NCBI GenBank assembly: GCA_002398365.1
Contig: DGYK01000055.1
Coordinates: forward strand, 1,859 to 17,365
From: Flammeovirgaceae bacterium UBA5008
GTDB lineage: Bacteria; Bacteroidota; Bacteroidia; Cytophagales; Cyclobacteriaceae
DNA: 15,507 bases
Direction of reading: 5' to 3'
Shown in pieces: positions 7,066 through 12,954 of this stretch; within the stretch, counting starts at the first letter, position 1, and each line of letters begins with the position of its first letter. Position numbers and translations under genes: made by a program. The notes under the pieces were generated by a model. The model was not told where the DNA came from, searched no databases, and was given only the letters and a program-made list of their open reading frames with translations.

Positions 7066-7722
7066 TTATCCGTTGGCTTTCTTATGATCCGCCAGGAATT
7101 TCTCCAAACCACTGTCAGTCAATGGATGTTTTAGCAAAGCCATAATCACGTTGAGCGGACAAGTAGCCACATCGGCACCGATCTCAGCACATTTTATCAA
7201 GTGAATGGTGTGGCGGATGCTGGCTGCTAAGATTTCGGTTTCGTAGCCGTAGTTGTTGTAGATCAATCGAATCTGAGCAATCAGGTCAAGACCGTCTTGC
7301 GAGATATCGTCCAAGCGTCCAATGAATGGTGATACATAACTTGCTCCGGCTTTCGCGGTAAGCAAAGCCTGACCCGGTGAGAAAACCAACGTGCAATTGG
7401 TTCGGATGCCCTCGCTGGTGAATTTCTTAATGGCTTTTACACCATCCTTAATCATAGGCACTTTCACCACAATTTTGTCATCAATCTTAGCCAGTTCTTT
7501 TCCTTCTTTAATGATGCCTTCAAAATCGGTCGCAATTACCTCTGCGCTCACATTGTTATCGACAATATTGCAGATGGCTTTGTAGTGCGCCATTACCTTT
7601 TCTTTGCCGGCAATGCCTTCTTTGGCCATCAGAGAGGGGTTGGTAGTTACGCCATCCAAAACGCCTAAGTCGTAGGCTTCTTTAATTTCGTTGAGGTTGG
7701 CGGTATCAATAAAGAATTTCAT
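7066..7722 (-). CDS. tal: Small transaldolase / fructose-6-phosphate aldolase-like (TalC/Fsa family)
   Basis: A 218-residue single-domain TIM barrel. It starts MKFFIDTANLNEIKEA and has GVLDGVTTNPSLM (20-32) with the catalytic Asp6 region and TTNPS phosphate/substrate loop. The Schiff-base lysine is in KVPM (Lys87), NCTLVFSPGQA follows at 109-119, and the distal loop is FIGRLDDI with ASIRH. Length and motifs match the short transaldolase class 3 / FSA family rather than the longer E. coli TalB type. It would transfer dihydroxyacetone units between sugar phosphates in the non-oxidative pentose phosphate pathway. Fsa-type and transaldolase-type activities cannot be separated from sequence here. 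A TAGCTTTG promoter element lies about 26 bases before the ATG. Confidence 0.9.
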   Translation of the reverse strand: MKFFIDTANLNEIKEAYDLGVLDGVTTNPSLMAKEGIAGKEKVMAHYKAICNIVDNNVSAEVIATDFEGIIKEGKELAKIDDKIVVKVPMIKDGVKAIKKFTSEGIRTNCTLVFSPGQALLTAKAGASYVSPFIGRLDDISQDGLDLIAQIRLIYNNYGYETEILAASIRHTIHLIKCAEIGADVATCPLNVIMALLKHPLTDSGLEKFLADHKKANG

Positions 7723-7747
7723 GTAGAATAGATTTAGTGGTTGCCTG

Positions 7748-7755
7748 CAAAGCTA
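7748..7755 (-). promoter_or_regulatory. Candidate -7 element (TAGCTTTG) for the transaldolase gene
   Basis: On the minus strand this is an exact TAnnTTTG match, 25 bases upstream of the ATG, giving a 5' leader of roughly 20 bases. No strong TTTG lies at -33. The rest of the gap between the transaldolase start and the SRP RNA (7756-7830) shows nothing else I can name. Confidence 0.5.
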
Positions 7756-7840
7756 ATAGAATGAACGCTGTGAAGGAAATAGAATTATCGGGAATGCGGA
7801 TGAGGCTTGTGAAGAAGCCTATCGGGAGGGCAAAAAAAAT

Positions 7841-7932
7841 GGCAAACCGAACATCGCACCGCTACAACCGCCTACCCTTGCTACCTTCCGGTCCTGGGGG
7901 AGTTCAGCAGGAGCTGGTCGTGCCAGTTTGCC
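7841..7932 (-). ncRNA. ffs: Signal recognition particle RNA, small bacterial type (4.5S RNA)
   Basis: Read on the minus strand, the RNA begins GGCAAAC and ends GTTTGCC, which close a terminal helix about 92 bases apart. The apex carries the universally conserved SRP domain IV: CAGGACC, the GGAA tetraloop (complement of 7886-7889), then GGTAGCA, flanked by CCCC/GGG stems. This is the binding site of the Ffh protein, with which it targets nascent membrane and secreted proteins to FtsY. The length is normal for the small SRP RNA without an Alu domain. It is followed by a run of eight T (complement of 7832-7839), so the 3' helix plus U tract should terminate it. It has its own promoter. The open frame on the opposite strand across 7737-7979 is not a gene. 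Confidence 0.93.
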
Positions 7933-7936
7933 GTTG

Positions 7937-7969
7937 CAAAGATAGGATATTCAAAGCAACCCCGCCAAA
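7937..7969 (-). promoter_or_regulatory. Promoter of the SRP RNA gene (TTTG, 21-base spacer, TATCTTTG)
   Basis: On the minus strand TTTG (complement of 7966-7969) is followed after 21 bases by TATCTTTG (complement of 7937-7944), a full match to the Bacteroidota vegetative consensus. The -7 box ends four bases before the first G of the SRP RNA helix. The -33 box lies inside the last codons of the upstream 78-residue gene. Confidence 0.8.
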
Positions 7970-8187
7970 TAAAGATTAAACTCTATCGCATTTACTTCCA
8001 CAAAGCCATCTTCCTTCAAGTCATCGAAGATTTGACTGTCCAACTCGATGTTGCGTAATTCCGCTCCAGCGGCTGTTACGGTTAACTCGCTGCCGATCAT
8101 GTGGATGGGATTGACTTTCACGATAATTTTTGCTCCTTCCAGTTCTTTTTTGAAATATTGGTGCACGATGTTGTTGCTTTTAGCCAT
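7951..8187 (-). CDS. Conserved-looking small protein of unknown function (78 aa)
   Basis: I do not recognise this family. The sequence is acidic to neutral and has no signal peptide or membrane segment. It has a plausible alpha/beta composition: an amphipathic start (VHQYFKKELEGA), a beta-rich middle (KIIVKVNPIHMIGSELTVTAAGAEL), then an acidic segment (DSQIFDDLKEDGFVEVNAIEFNLYLAGLL). Coding status is supported by the sensible composition and by the ATG facing a divergent gene. No promoter is obvious. It is probably cytoplasmic. Confidence 0.6.
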   Translation of the reverse strand: MAKSNNIVHQYFKKELEGAKIIVKVNPIHMIGSELTVTAAGAELRNIELDSQIFDDLKEDGFVEVNAIEFNLYLAGLL

Positions 8188-8721
8188 ATGACTTTACCGG
8201 AAAGATTTGAAACTGATCGACTTGTGTTACAGCGGCTAAGGTACGAAGATGAGCCGGAGATTTTCTATACCTACGCCAGCAAGATCGAGTGCACCCGTTA
8301 TATGAGCTGGCCTACGCATCAAAGCCTGAAAGACACTCGTGCATTTTTGAAGTATGCTGTCAATGGCTGGCGTGCGGGGGTTGATTTTTCATGGAGCATA
8401 CGACTCAAAAGCTCCAACCGATTAATCGGAAGTTGTGGAGTGATTAATGACAATGGCAAAATTCAGTTCGGATATGTGTTAGGCCCCAATTATTGGGGAC
8501 AAGGCTACGCTACCGAGGTGTGCCGAAAGCTTTTAGCTTTATTGAAGACTATTCCGGAAGTATATCGCATCAATACCTTTGTGGATATGGATAATGTGGC
8601 CTCATCGAACGTATTGAAGAAGTGCGGTTTAGAGGAGGAGGCTGTTTTATTGAAGTGGTTCCGTTTTGTCAATCAAGGCAACGAGCCCAAAGATTGTGTG
8701 TTGTATAAACTGCCATTATAG
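8188..8721 (+). CDS. GNAT family N-acetyltransferase (RimJ/RimL-like)
   Basis: A 177-residue protein that begins MTLPERFETDRLVLQRLRYEDEPEIF, the standard opening of RimJ/RimL-type acetyltransferases. It continues with SWSIRLKSSNRLIGSCGVI (strands 2-4) and IQFGYVLGPNYWGQGYATEVC, whose Q/R-x-x-G-x-A/G acetyl-CoA loop is GQGYAT. It ends with VYRINTFVDMDNVASSNVLKKCGLEEEA, the classic C-terminal NxxSxxVLxKxGF motif. It should transfer acetyl from acetyl-CoA to an amine (a protein N-terminus or small molecule); the substrate is unknown. The frame extends upstream to a GTG at 8101, but ATG 8188 fits the family and the extension covers the opposite-strand gene. Confidence 0.9.
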   Translation: MTLPERFETDRLVLQRLRYEDEPEIFYTYASKIECTRYMSWPTHQSLKDTRAFLKYAVNGWRAGVDFSWSIRLKSSNRLIGSCGVINDNGKIQFGYVLGPNYWGQGYATEVCRKLLALLKTIPEVYRINTFVDMDNVASSNVLKKCGLEEEAVLLKWFRFVNQGNEPKDCVLYKLPL

Positions 8722-8798
8722 CTCTCTTTGCAGGCTTGTTAGGCTAATCTTTCCAAAGAATTTTATCGGTGCTCTTTTTTTATTTGTCACAAACAGTG

Positions 8799-8806
8799 TA
8801 TTATTG
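8799..8806 (+). promoter_or_regulatory. Possible -7 element (TATTATTG) for thx and the trp leader
   Basis: TATTATTG differs from TAnnTTTG at one position and lies 20 bases before the thx ATG. The nearest TTTG (8783-8786) is only 12 bases upstream, so the -33 half is unconvincing. It is nevertheless the only candidate promoter I find in the 105-base gap 8722-8826. That gap otherwise holds a T7 run and no clear terminator for the acetyltransferase gene. Confidence 0.35.
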
Positions 8807-8826
8807 CCCCATAATTAGAAAAACCA

Positions 8827-9015
8827 ATGGGTAGAGGAGATAAAAAATCAGCAAAAGGTAAAAGAACGATCGGATCGTTCGGTAACACCAGAAGCAGAAA
8901 GAAAATCAAAGCACGTTTAAAGCGTGTGGCTAGTGTAAAGAAATCGGCTGTAGCCGGTGCTGACGAAAAGCCAAAAGCAAAACGCGTAGTTAAAAAGAAA
9001 GAAAGCGCTGAATAA
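8827..9015 (+). CDS. Small basic ribosomal protein of the THX family (30S)
   Basis: A 62-residue, very Lys/Arg-rich protein starting MGRGDKKSAKGKRTIGSFGNTRSRKK. This matches the M-G-K-G-D-x-x-(S/T)-x-x-G-K ... G-S/T-Y/F-G-x-x-R-x-(R/K)-K-K pattern of the 30S THX peptide known from Thermus and found in Bacteroidota. THX-type proteins sit in the head of the small subunit and stabilise rRNA packing. The extra C-terminal half (about 31-62: SVKKSAVAGADEKPKAKR and a lysine-rich tail) is a low-complexity basic extension beyond the core peptide. Its TAA overlaps the ATG of the trp leader ORF by one base (TAATG), so the two are likely on the same transcript. No terminator separates them. Confidence 0.82.
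   Translation: MGRGDKKSAKGKRTIGSFGNTRSRKKIKARLKRVASVKKSAVAGADEKPKAKRVVKKKESAE
8864..8880 (+). repeat. Perfect 8+1+8 palindrome within the thx coding sequence
   Basis: GAACGATC, a central G, then GATCGTTC form a perfect inverted repeat over codons 13-18 of thx. Its right part, ATCGGATCGTT (8869-8879), recurs exactly at 9062-9072 in the trp leader. It could be an RNA hairpin only with opening of the central bases, or a protein-binding site, or simply codon coincidence. Confidence 0.45.
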
Positions 9016-9089
9016 TGAATCTACATTCAAACAATATGATGTGGTGGTGGCACGGTTCTGAATCGGATCGTTGCTCGACTATGTTATAA
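9015..9089 (+). CDS. trpL: trp operon leader peptide with three consecutive Trp codons
   Basis: A 24-codon ORF starts at ATG 9015, overlapping the thx stop, and ends at TAA 9087-9089. It reads MNLHSNNMM, then WWW (TGG TGG TGG at 9042-9050), then HGSESDRC and a short tail. ATG 9036 or 9039 could also initiate. Tryptophan is the rarest residue, so three in a row in a short ORF directly before a terminator and trpE is the signature of a ribosome-mediated attenuator. The E. coli TrpL has two adjacent Trp codons and works by the same principle. When charged Trp-tRNA is scarce the ribosome should stall on the TGG run and allow read-through into trpEGDCFBA. This reading of function is inference from layout, and no homologue search was possible. 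Confidence 0.85.
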   Translation: MNLHSNNMMWWWHGSESDRCSTML

Positions 9090-9127
9090 TTTTTTGAATA
9101 ATTAATAATATAAGCCCGCTCCGATCC
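9062..9127 (+). promoter_or_regulatory. Candidate antiterminator pairing of the trp attenuator
   Basis: ATCGGA at 9062-9067, within the leader ORF, is complementary to TCCGAT at 9120-9125, the upper 5' arm of the terminator. Skipping a mismatch, G9060 can also pair with C9127. An overlapping alternative is GGATCG (9065-9070) with CGATCC (9122-9127). The first paired base lies about 12 bases past the last Trp codon, roughly where a stalled ribosome's footprint would end, so stalling would leave it free. The pairing is short, and a ribosome at the stop codon would only partly cover it, so the exact competing structure is uncertain. Confidence 0.5.
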
Positions 9128-9145
9128 ATCGGGGCGGGTTTTTTG
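9112..9145 (+). terminator. Strong intrinsic terminator of the trp attenuator (also first terminator after thx)
   Basis: AAGCCCGCTCCGAT (9112-9125) pairs with ATCGGGGCGGGTTT (9128-9141) in a GC-rich stem of up to 14 pairs, including one T-G, with the innermost pairs opening for the loop. It runs directly into TTTTTT (9139-9144). It lies 22 bases after the leader stop codon and 22 bases before the trpE ATG. It is the terminating half of the attenuator and, absent another terminator, would also end thx transcripts. Confidence 0.92.
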
Positions 9146-9166
9146 TTTTTAAAGTACTTAGTAATT

Positions 9167-10570
9167 ATGATTTATCAATTACAGACTTCAACTAAAAATA
9201 TGCTGGCCGATACACTCACGCCAGTGAATATCTATCTCAAGCTGCGCGATGTGTATGCCGGTAGTATTTTGTTGGAGAGTTCGGATTATCACGGTAACGA
9301 AAACAGCCTGTCATTTATCTGTTGCGATCCGATTGCTTCTTTTGTGGTGAAGGATGAACAGATTTATTCTCGATTTCCTGACGGAAATGAAAAAACATTG
9401 CCCATCACTCAAGGCGCAGAAGTATTGCAGCAGTTTGAAGCATTCCGTCAGGCGTTTTCGGCTCAGGAGTTAGATTCTAAATATCCTTTTACAGGGATGT
9501 TCGGTTATATGACCTACGATTCGGTTCGCTATTTCGAGAAGGTAGATATTCAATCTTCGAAAGAGGGTATACCGGATATGGTTTATCAAGTGTATCGCTA
9601 TGTGATTGTGATCGACCATTTCAGCAACCGTCTCAGTTTGTTTGAAAGGAATTGGGCAGGCGAAACAGAGCGCGTGTCGGGTTTGGAAAAATTAGAGAAG
9701 ATCATTTACAGTAATCGCTTTTCTACGTTTCATTTTCATCAGGAAGGAGAGGAGCAGAGCAATCTGACGGATTCGGCTTTTATGAAAATGGTGGAAGAAG
9801 GAATTCGCCATTGCCATCGGGGCGATGTGTTTCAAATTGTATTGTCACGCAGGTTTGCCACTCAGTTTAAGGGAGATGAGTTTAATGTGTATCGGGCGCT
9901 GCGCTCCATCAACCCATCGCCTTATCTTTTCTATTTTGACTACGGCAGCTACAAGATCTTTGGCTCTTCGCCCGAAGCGCAAATTCAAATCAAGGATGGC
10001 AAAGCCAATATCTATCCTATTGCCGGTACGTTCAAACGCACGGGTAACGATCAGGAAGATGCTGCACTTGCCGAGCGCTTGTCGCAAGACGAGAAAGAGA
10101 ATTCCGAGCATGTGATGTTGGTCGATTTAGCGCGCAATGATTTAAGTCGCAGTGCCGAACAAGTGAATGTGGAAGTGTTTAAAGAAATTCAATACTACTC
10201 ACACGTCATTCATTTAGTTTCAAAAGTATCAGGTCACTTACGTGAAGGAATTTCTCCATTGCAACTTTCAGCCGATACATTCCCGGCCGGCACCTTATCC
10301 GGTGCACCAAAGCCAATGGCCATGAGTTTGATCAACAAATATGAAAACATCAGTCGAAGTTTTTATGGCGGTGCCATTGGTTTCGTAGGATTCGATGGAA
10401 CGGTTAATCAGGCGATTATGATTCGTACTTTTTTAAGTAAAGGAAATCAATTGATTTTTCAGGCGGGTGCCGGTGTGGTTGCGAAATCTGTTCCGGCCAG
10501 CGAATTGCAGGAAGTGAATAACAAAGTAGCGGCTTTACGCAAAGCCATTCAAATGGCGGTTCAATTATAA
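9167..10570 (+). CDS. trpE: Anthranilate synthase component I
   Basis: A 467-residue chorismate-binding enzyme converting chorismate plus ammonia (from TrpG) to anthranilate and pyruvate. The N-terminal feedback site shows LLES (35-38), the Trp-binding motif. The catalytic core has RGDVFQIVLSRRF, PSPYLFYFDYG, IYPIAGTFKRTG (about 283-293), DEKENSEHVMLVDLARNDL, PAGTLSGAPKP (about 373-383), YGGAIGFVGFDG and QAGAGVVAKSVPASE, all standard for TrpE. ATG 9167 is chosen. A TTG at 9143 lies in the T tract of the attenuator terminator and would add an 8-residue hydrophobic lead absent from the family. The gene is first in the operon, one base before trpG, so expression depends on read-through of the attenuator. 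The visible LLES suggests enzyme-level inhibition by Trp as well. Confidence 0.96.
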   Translation: MIYQLQTSTKNMLADTLTPVNIYLKLRDVYAGSILLESSDYHGNENSLSFICCDPIASFVVKDEQIYSRFPDGNEKTLPITQGAEVLQQFEAFRQAFSAQELDSKYPFTGMFGYMTYDSVRYFEKVDIQSSKEGIPDMVYQVYRYVIVIDHFSNRLSLFERNWAGETERVSGLEKLEKIIYSNRFSTFHFHQEGEEQSNLTDSAFMKMVEEGIRHCHRGDVFQIVLSRRFATQFKGDEFNVYRALRSINPSPYLFYFDYGSYKIFGSSPEAQIQIKDGKANIYPIAGTFKRTGNDQEDAALAERLSQDEKENSEHVMLVDLARNDLSRSAEQVNVEVFKEIQYYSHVIHLVSKVSGHLREGISPLQLSADTFPAGTLSGAPKPMAMSLINKYENISRSFYGGAIGFVGFDGTVNQAIMIRTFLSKGNQLIFQAGAGVVAKSVPASELQEVNNKVAALRKAIQMAVQL

Positions 10571-10571
10571 A

Positions 10572-11144
10572 ATGGTTATGAAGATTTTAGTTTTAGATAA
10601 TTACGATTCGTTTACTTACAATCTGGTGCACATGCTGCGCGAGTTGGGTCATGCTCCGGCCATTTTCAGAAATGATGAGATTGCGCTGGAGGCAGTGGCA
10701 GCGTATGACAAGATTTTGTTATCTCCGGGGCCGGGCATTCCCGATGAGGCGGGCATCTTAAAGCCACTGATCGCGCACTATGGAAAATCGAAAAGTATAT
10801 TCGGAGTTTGTTTAGGTCATCAGGCCATAGCGGAAGTATTCGGAGGAACGCTATTCAATATTCCCAATGTGCTGCACGGAGTTACATCACAAGCGAATAT
10901 TGTTGATCAAGATGAAATCCTTTTCCGGTCGGTGCCGGATGGATTTCGGGTTTGTCATTACCACTCGTGGGCAGTGAGCGAAAAGAATTTGCCTTCGGAA
11001 TTGAAAGTAACAGTTACCAACAAAGATGGATTGATTATGGCTCTGAGACATCAGTCGTTGGATGTCCGGGGTGTGCAGTTTCATCCTGAGTCAATCATGA
11101 CTGAACATGGCATGACGATGATGAAAAATTGGTTAGCAAATTAA
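10572..11144 (+). CDS. trpG: Anthranilate synthase component II (glutamine amidotransferase)
   Basis: A 190-residue class I glutamine amidotransferase that supplies ammonia from glutamine to TrpE. It begins MVMKILVLDNYDSFTYNLVHML. It has SPGPGIPDEAG for the oxyanion region, the nucleophile elbow GVCLGHQAIAEVFGG (Cys80), HYHSW near 129-133, and VQFHPESIMTEHG with the catalytic His171 and Glu173. It starts one base after trpE; ATG 10578 is an alternative start two codons in. It is stand-alone, not fused to trpE or trpD. In some bacteria the same subunit also serves PabB in folate synthesis, and no separate pabA is visible here. Confidence 0.95.
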   Translation: MVMKILVLDNYDSFTYNLVHMLRELGHAPAIFRNDEIALEAVAAYDKILLSPGPGIPDEAGILKPLIAHYGKSKSIFGVCLGHQAIAEVFGGTLFNIPNVLHGVTSQANIVDQDEILFRSVPDGFRVCHYHSWAVSEKNLPSELKVTVTNKDGLIMALRHQSLDVRGVQFHPESIMTEHGMTMMKNWLAN

Positions 11145-11154
11145 TGAAGGAGAC

Positions 11155-12144
11155 ATGAAGCATGTATTGACCGAATTGATTGAACACCGCTCGCTATCGA
11201 AAGATACGGCTCGTCAAGTATTGATCGATCTGGCATCGGGCAAATACAATCCGAGTCAGACCGCCTCATTCATGACGGTGTATATGATGCGCGGAATTAC
11301 CATTGACGAATTGCAAGGCTTTCGCGATGCTATGTTGGAGTTGTGTATTCCCGTGCGCATCGATGCACCTGTGATGGATGTGTGTGGCACGGGGGGCGAT
11401 AGCAAGAACACATTCAATATTTCTACACTAAGTTCATTTGTAGTCGCTGCCGCAGGGCAGCCGGTAGCAAAGCATGGCAACTACGGGGTATCGTCTGTTT
11501 CGGGTTCATCCAATGTCTTGGAATATTTTGGTTATCAATTTACCAATGATGTGGACGAGTTGAAACGAAGCATCGACCGTGCGAATATTTGTTTCATGCA
11601 CGCACCGCTTTTTCATCCGGCTATGAAGAATGTTGCGCCTATCCGAAGGGAGTTAGGAGTAAAAACATTCTTTAATATGCTAGGCCCGATGGTGAACCCC
11701 GCTTTTCCCACCCGACAATTGGTAGGTGTGTTTAATTTAGAATTAGCTCGTCAGTACGGCTACCTCTATCAGCAAACCAACAAGGATTATGTGATTCTTC
11801 ATTCATTGGATGGTTACGATGAAGTATCACTAACGAGTGCATTTAAATATTTCTACAATGGTGGAGAAGTGTTGGCACACCCACACGATTTACAACTTCC
11901 AAAGCTTACGGCTTCACAATTGCAAGGAGGAAACACCGTAGAAGATTCAGCAAAAATTTTCATGACCATTTTGGAAGGCAAAGGTACAGCAGCTCAAAAC
12001 GCAGTCGTGATTGCGAACGCTGGTATGGCGTTGTATTGCGGACATCAGAAAGAAGGATTGGATGCCGCATTGGCCAAAGCAAAAGAAGCATTGGAATCAG
12101 GACGTGCGTTGATGAGTTTTAAAAAATTGATAGATAAAAAATAG
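11155..12144 (+). CDS. trpD: Anthranilate phosphoribosyltransferase
   Basis: A 329-residue enzyme joining anthranilate to PRPP to give phosphoribosylanthranilate. GTGGDSKNTFNIST (78-91) binds PRPP, and KHGNYGVSSVSGSSNVLE (106-123) is the glycine-rich substrate loop. PAMKNVAPIRRELGVKTFFNMLGPMVNP carries the conserved Arg that contacts anthranilate. The loop reads HGNYGVSS rather than the common HGNRSVSS, a variant noted but not disabling on its face. A good Shine-Dalgarno (GAAGGAGA) lies just before the ATG, one of the few in the window. It follows trpG by 10 bases and precedes trpC by 2. Confidence 0.95.
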   Translation: MKHVLTELIEHRSLSKDTARQVLIDLASGKYNPSQTASFMTVYMMRGITIDELQGFRDAMLELCIPVRIDAPVMDVCGTGGDSKNTFNISTLSSFVVAAAGQPVAKHGNYGVSSVSGSSNVLEYFGYQFTNDVDELKRSIDRANICFMHAPLFHPAMKNVAPIRRELGVKTFFNMLGPMVNPAFPTRQLVGVFNLELARQYGYLYQQTNKDYVILHSLDGYDEVSLTSAFKYFYNGGEVLAHPHDLQLPKLTASQLQGGNTVEDSAKIFMTILEGKGTAAQNAVVIANAGMALYCGHQKEGLDAALAKAKEALESGRALMSFKKLIDKK

Positions 12145-12146
12145 CG

Positions 12147-12947
12147 ATGGATATTTTAGAAAAAATTATTGCCCACAAATACCGCGAAGTAGAAGAGCGA
12201 AAGAGTTTGTATCCGGTAAAGTTACTCGAACAAAGTATCTTCTTTGCTTCGCCCGTGGTTTCGTTAAAAAAGTATGTGCAGCGAAAAGATAAGTCGGGGA
12301 TCATTGCGGAGTTTAAACGCAAGTCGCCTTCCAAAGGAGTGATCAATAGCGCAGCTTCGGTAGAACGAACTTCCATCGGCTATATGCAAGCGGGTGCTTC
12401 GGCTCTTTCCATCATTACGGATAAAGAATTTTTTGGTGGAACCAGCGATGATCTTACCACAGCACGTAAGTTTAATTTCTGCCCCATCTTGCGAAAAGAT
12501 TTTGTGGTTAACGAATATCAGATCATCGAAGCCAAATCGATCGGAGCCGATGCCATTCTTTTAATTGCCGCTGCGCTCACACCGGCACGCCTGAGCGAAC
12601 TCGCTAAAGTGGCGAAAGGATTAGGCTTAGAAGTGCTCATGGAAGTTCATACCAAAGAAGAGTTACAATCTAATTTAGATGCTCCCGTTGATTTGATAGG
12701 AGTGAACAACCGAAACCTAAAAACATTTGACGTGTCATTGGAAATCTCCAAAGCACTGGCTCCTTTCATACCTAACGACAAAGTAAAAGTTTCGGAGAGT
12801 GGTATTGATTCGGTTCAAGCAATTTTGGATTTGCGTATGCATGGTTTTGAGGGTTTCTTGATGGGACAGAATTTCATGCAAAACAACCGACCTGATTTGG
12901 CGGCACGTGAGTTTATCAAAGAACTCAACAAAGCAACTTTGGCATAA
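12147..12947 (+). CDS. trpC: Indole-3-glycerol-phosphate synthase
   Basis: A 266-residue TIM barrel catalysing ring closure of CdRP to indole-3-glycerol phosphate. The family opening is ILEKIIAHKYREVEERK, followed by GIIAEFKRKSPSKGVIN (catalytic Lys in EFKRKSPSKG). Then come LRKDFVVNEYQI, GADAILLIAA, LEVLMEVHTKEEL, DLIGVNNRNLKTF and KVSESGI with FLMGQNFM at the phosphate end. Stand-alone, not fused to TrpF. It starts 2 bases after trpD, consistent with translational coupling. Confidence 0.96.
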   Translation: MDILEKIIAHKYREVEERKSLYPVKLLEQSIFFASPVVSLKKYVQRKDKSGIIAEFKRKSPSKGVINSAASVERTSIGYMQAGASALSIITDKEFFGGTSDDLTTARKFNFCPILRKDFVVNEYQIIEAKSIGADAILLIAAALTPARLSELAKVAKGLGLEVLMEVHTKEELQSNLDAPVDLIGVNNRNLKTFDVSLEISKALAPFIPNDKVKVSESGIDSVQAILDLRMHGFEGFLMGQNFMQNNRPDLAAREFIKELNKATLA

Positions 12948-12954
12948 AATAGAG

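Noticed and set aside
7737..7979. 80-codon plus-strand ORF
   Set aside because: It is antisense to the SRP RNA and its promoter, has a basic, low-quality composition, and matches no family pattern.
8101..8187. GTG-initiated 29-residue extension of the acetyltransferase
   Set aside because: It is antisense to the 78-residue gene and unlike any GNAT N-terminus; the protein after ATG 8188 begins in the usual family way.
9143..9166. Upstream TTG start for trpE
   Set aside because: It lies in the T tract directly after the attenuator terminator; ATG 9167 gives a normal TrpE N-terminus.
12907..12954. Longer trpF start inside trpC
   Set aside because: It would overlap trpC by 41 bases and add a non-family leader; ATG 12955 starts right at the first barrel strand.
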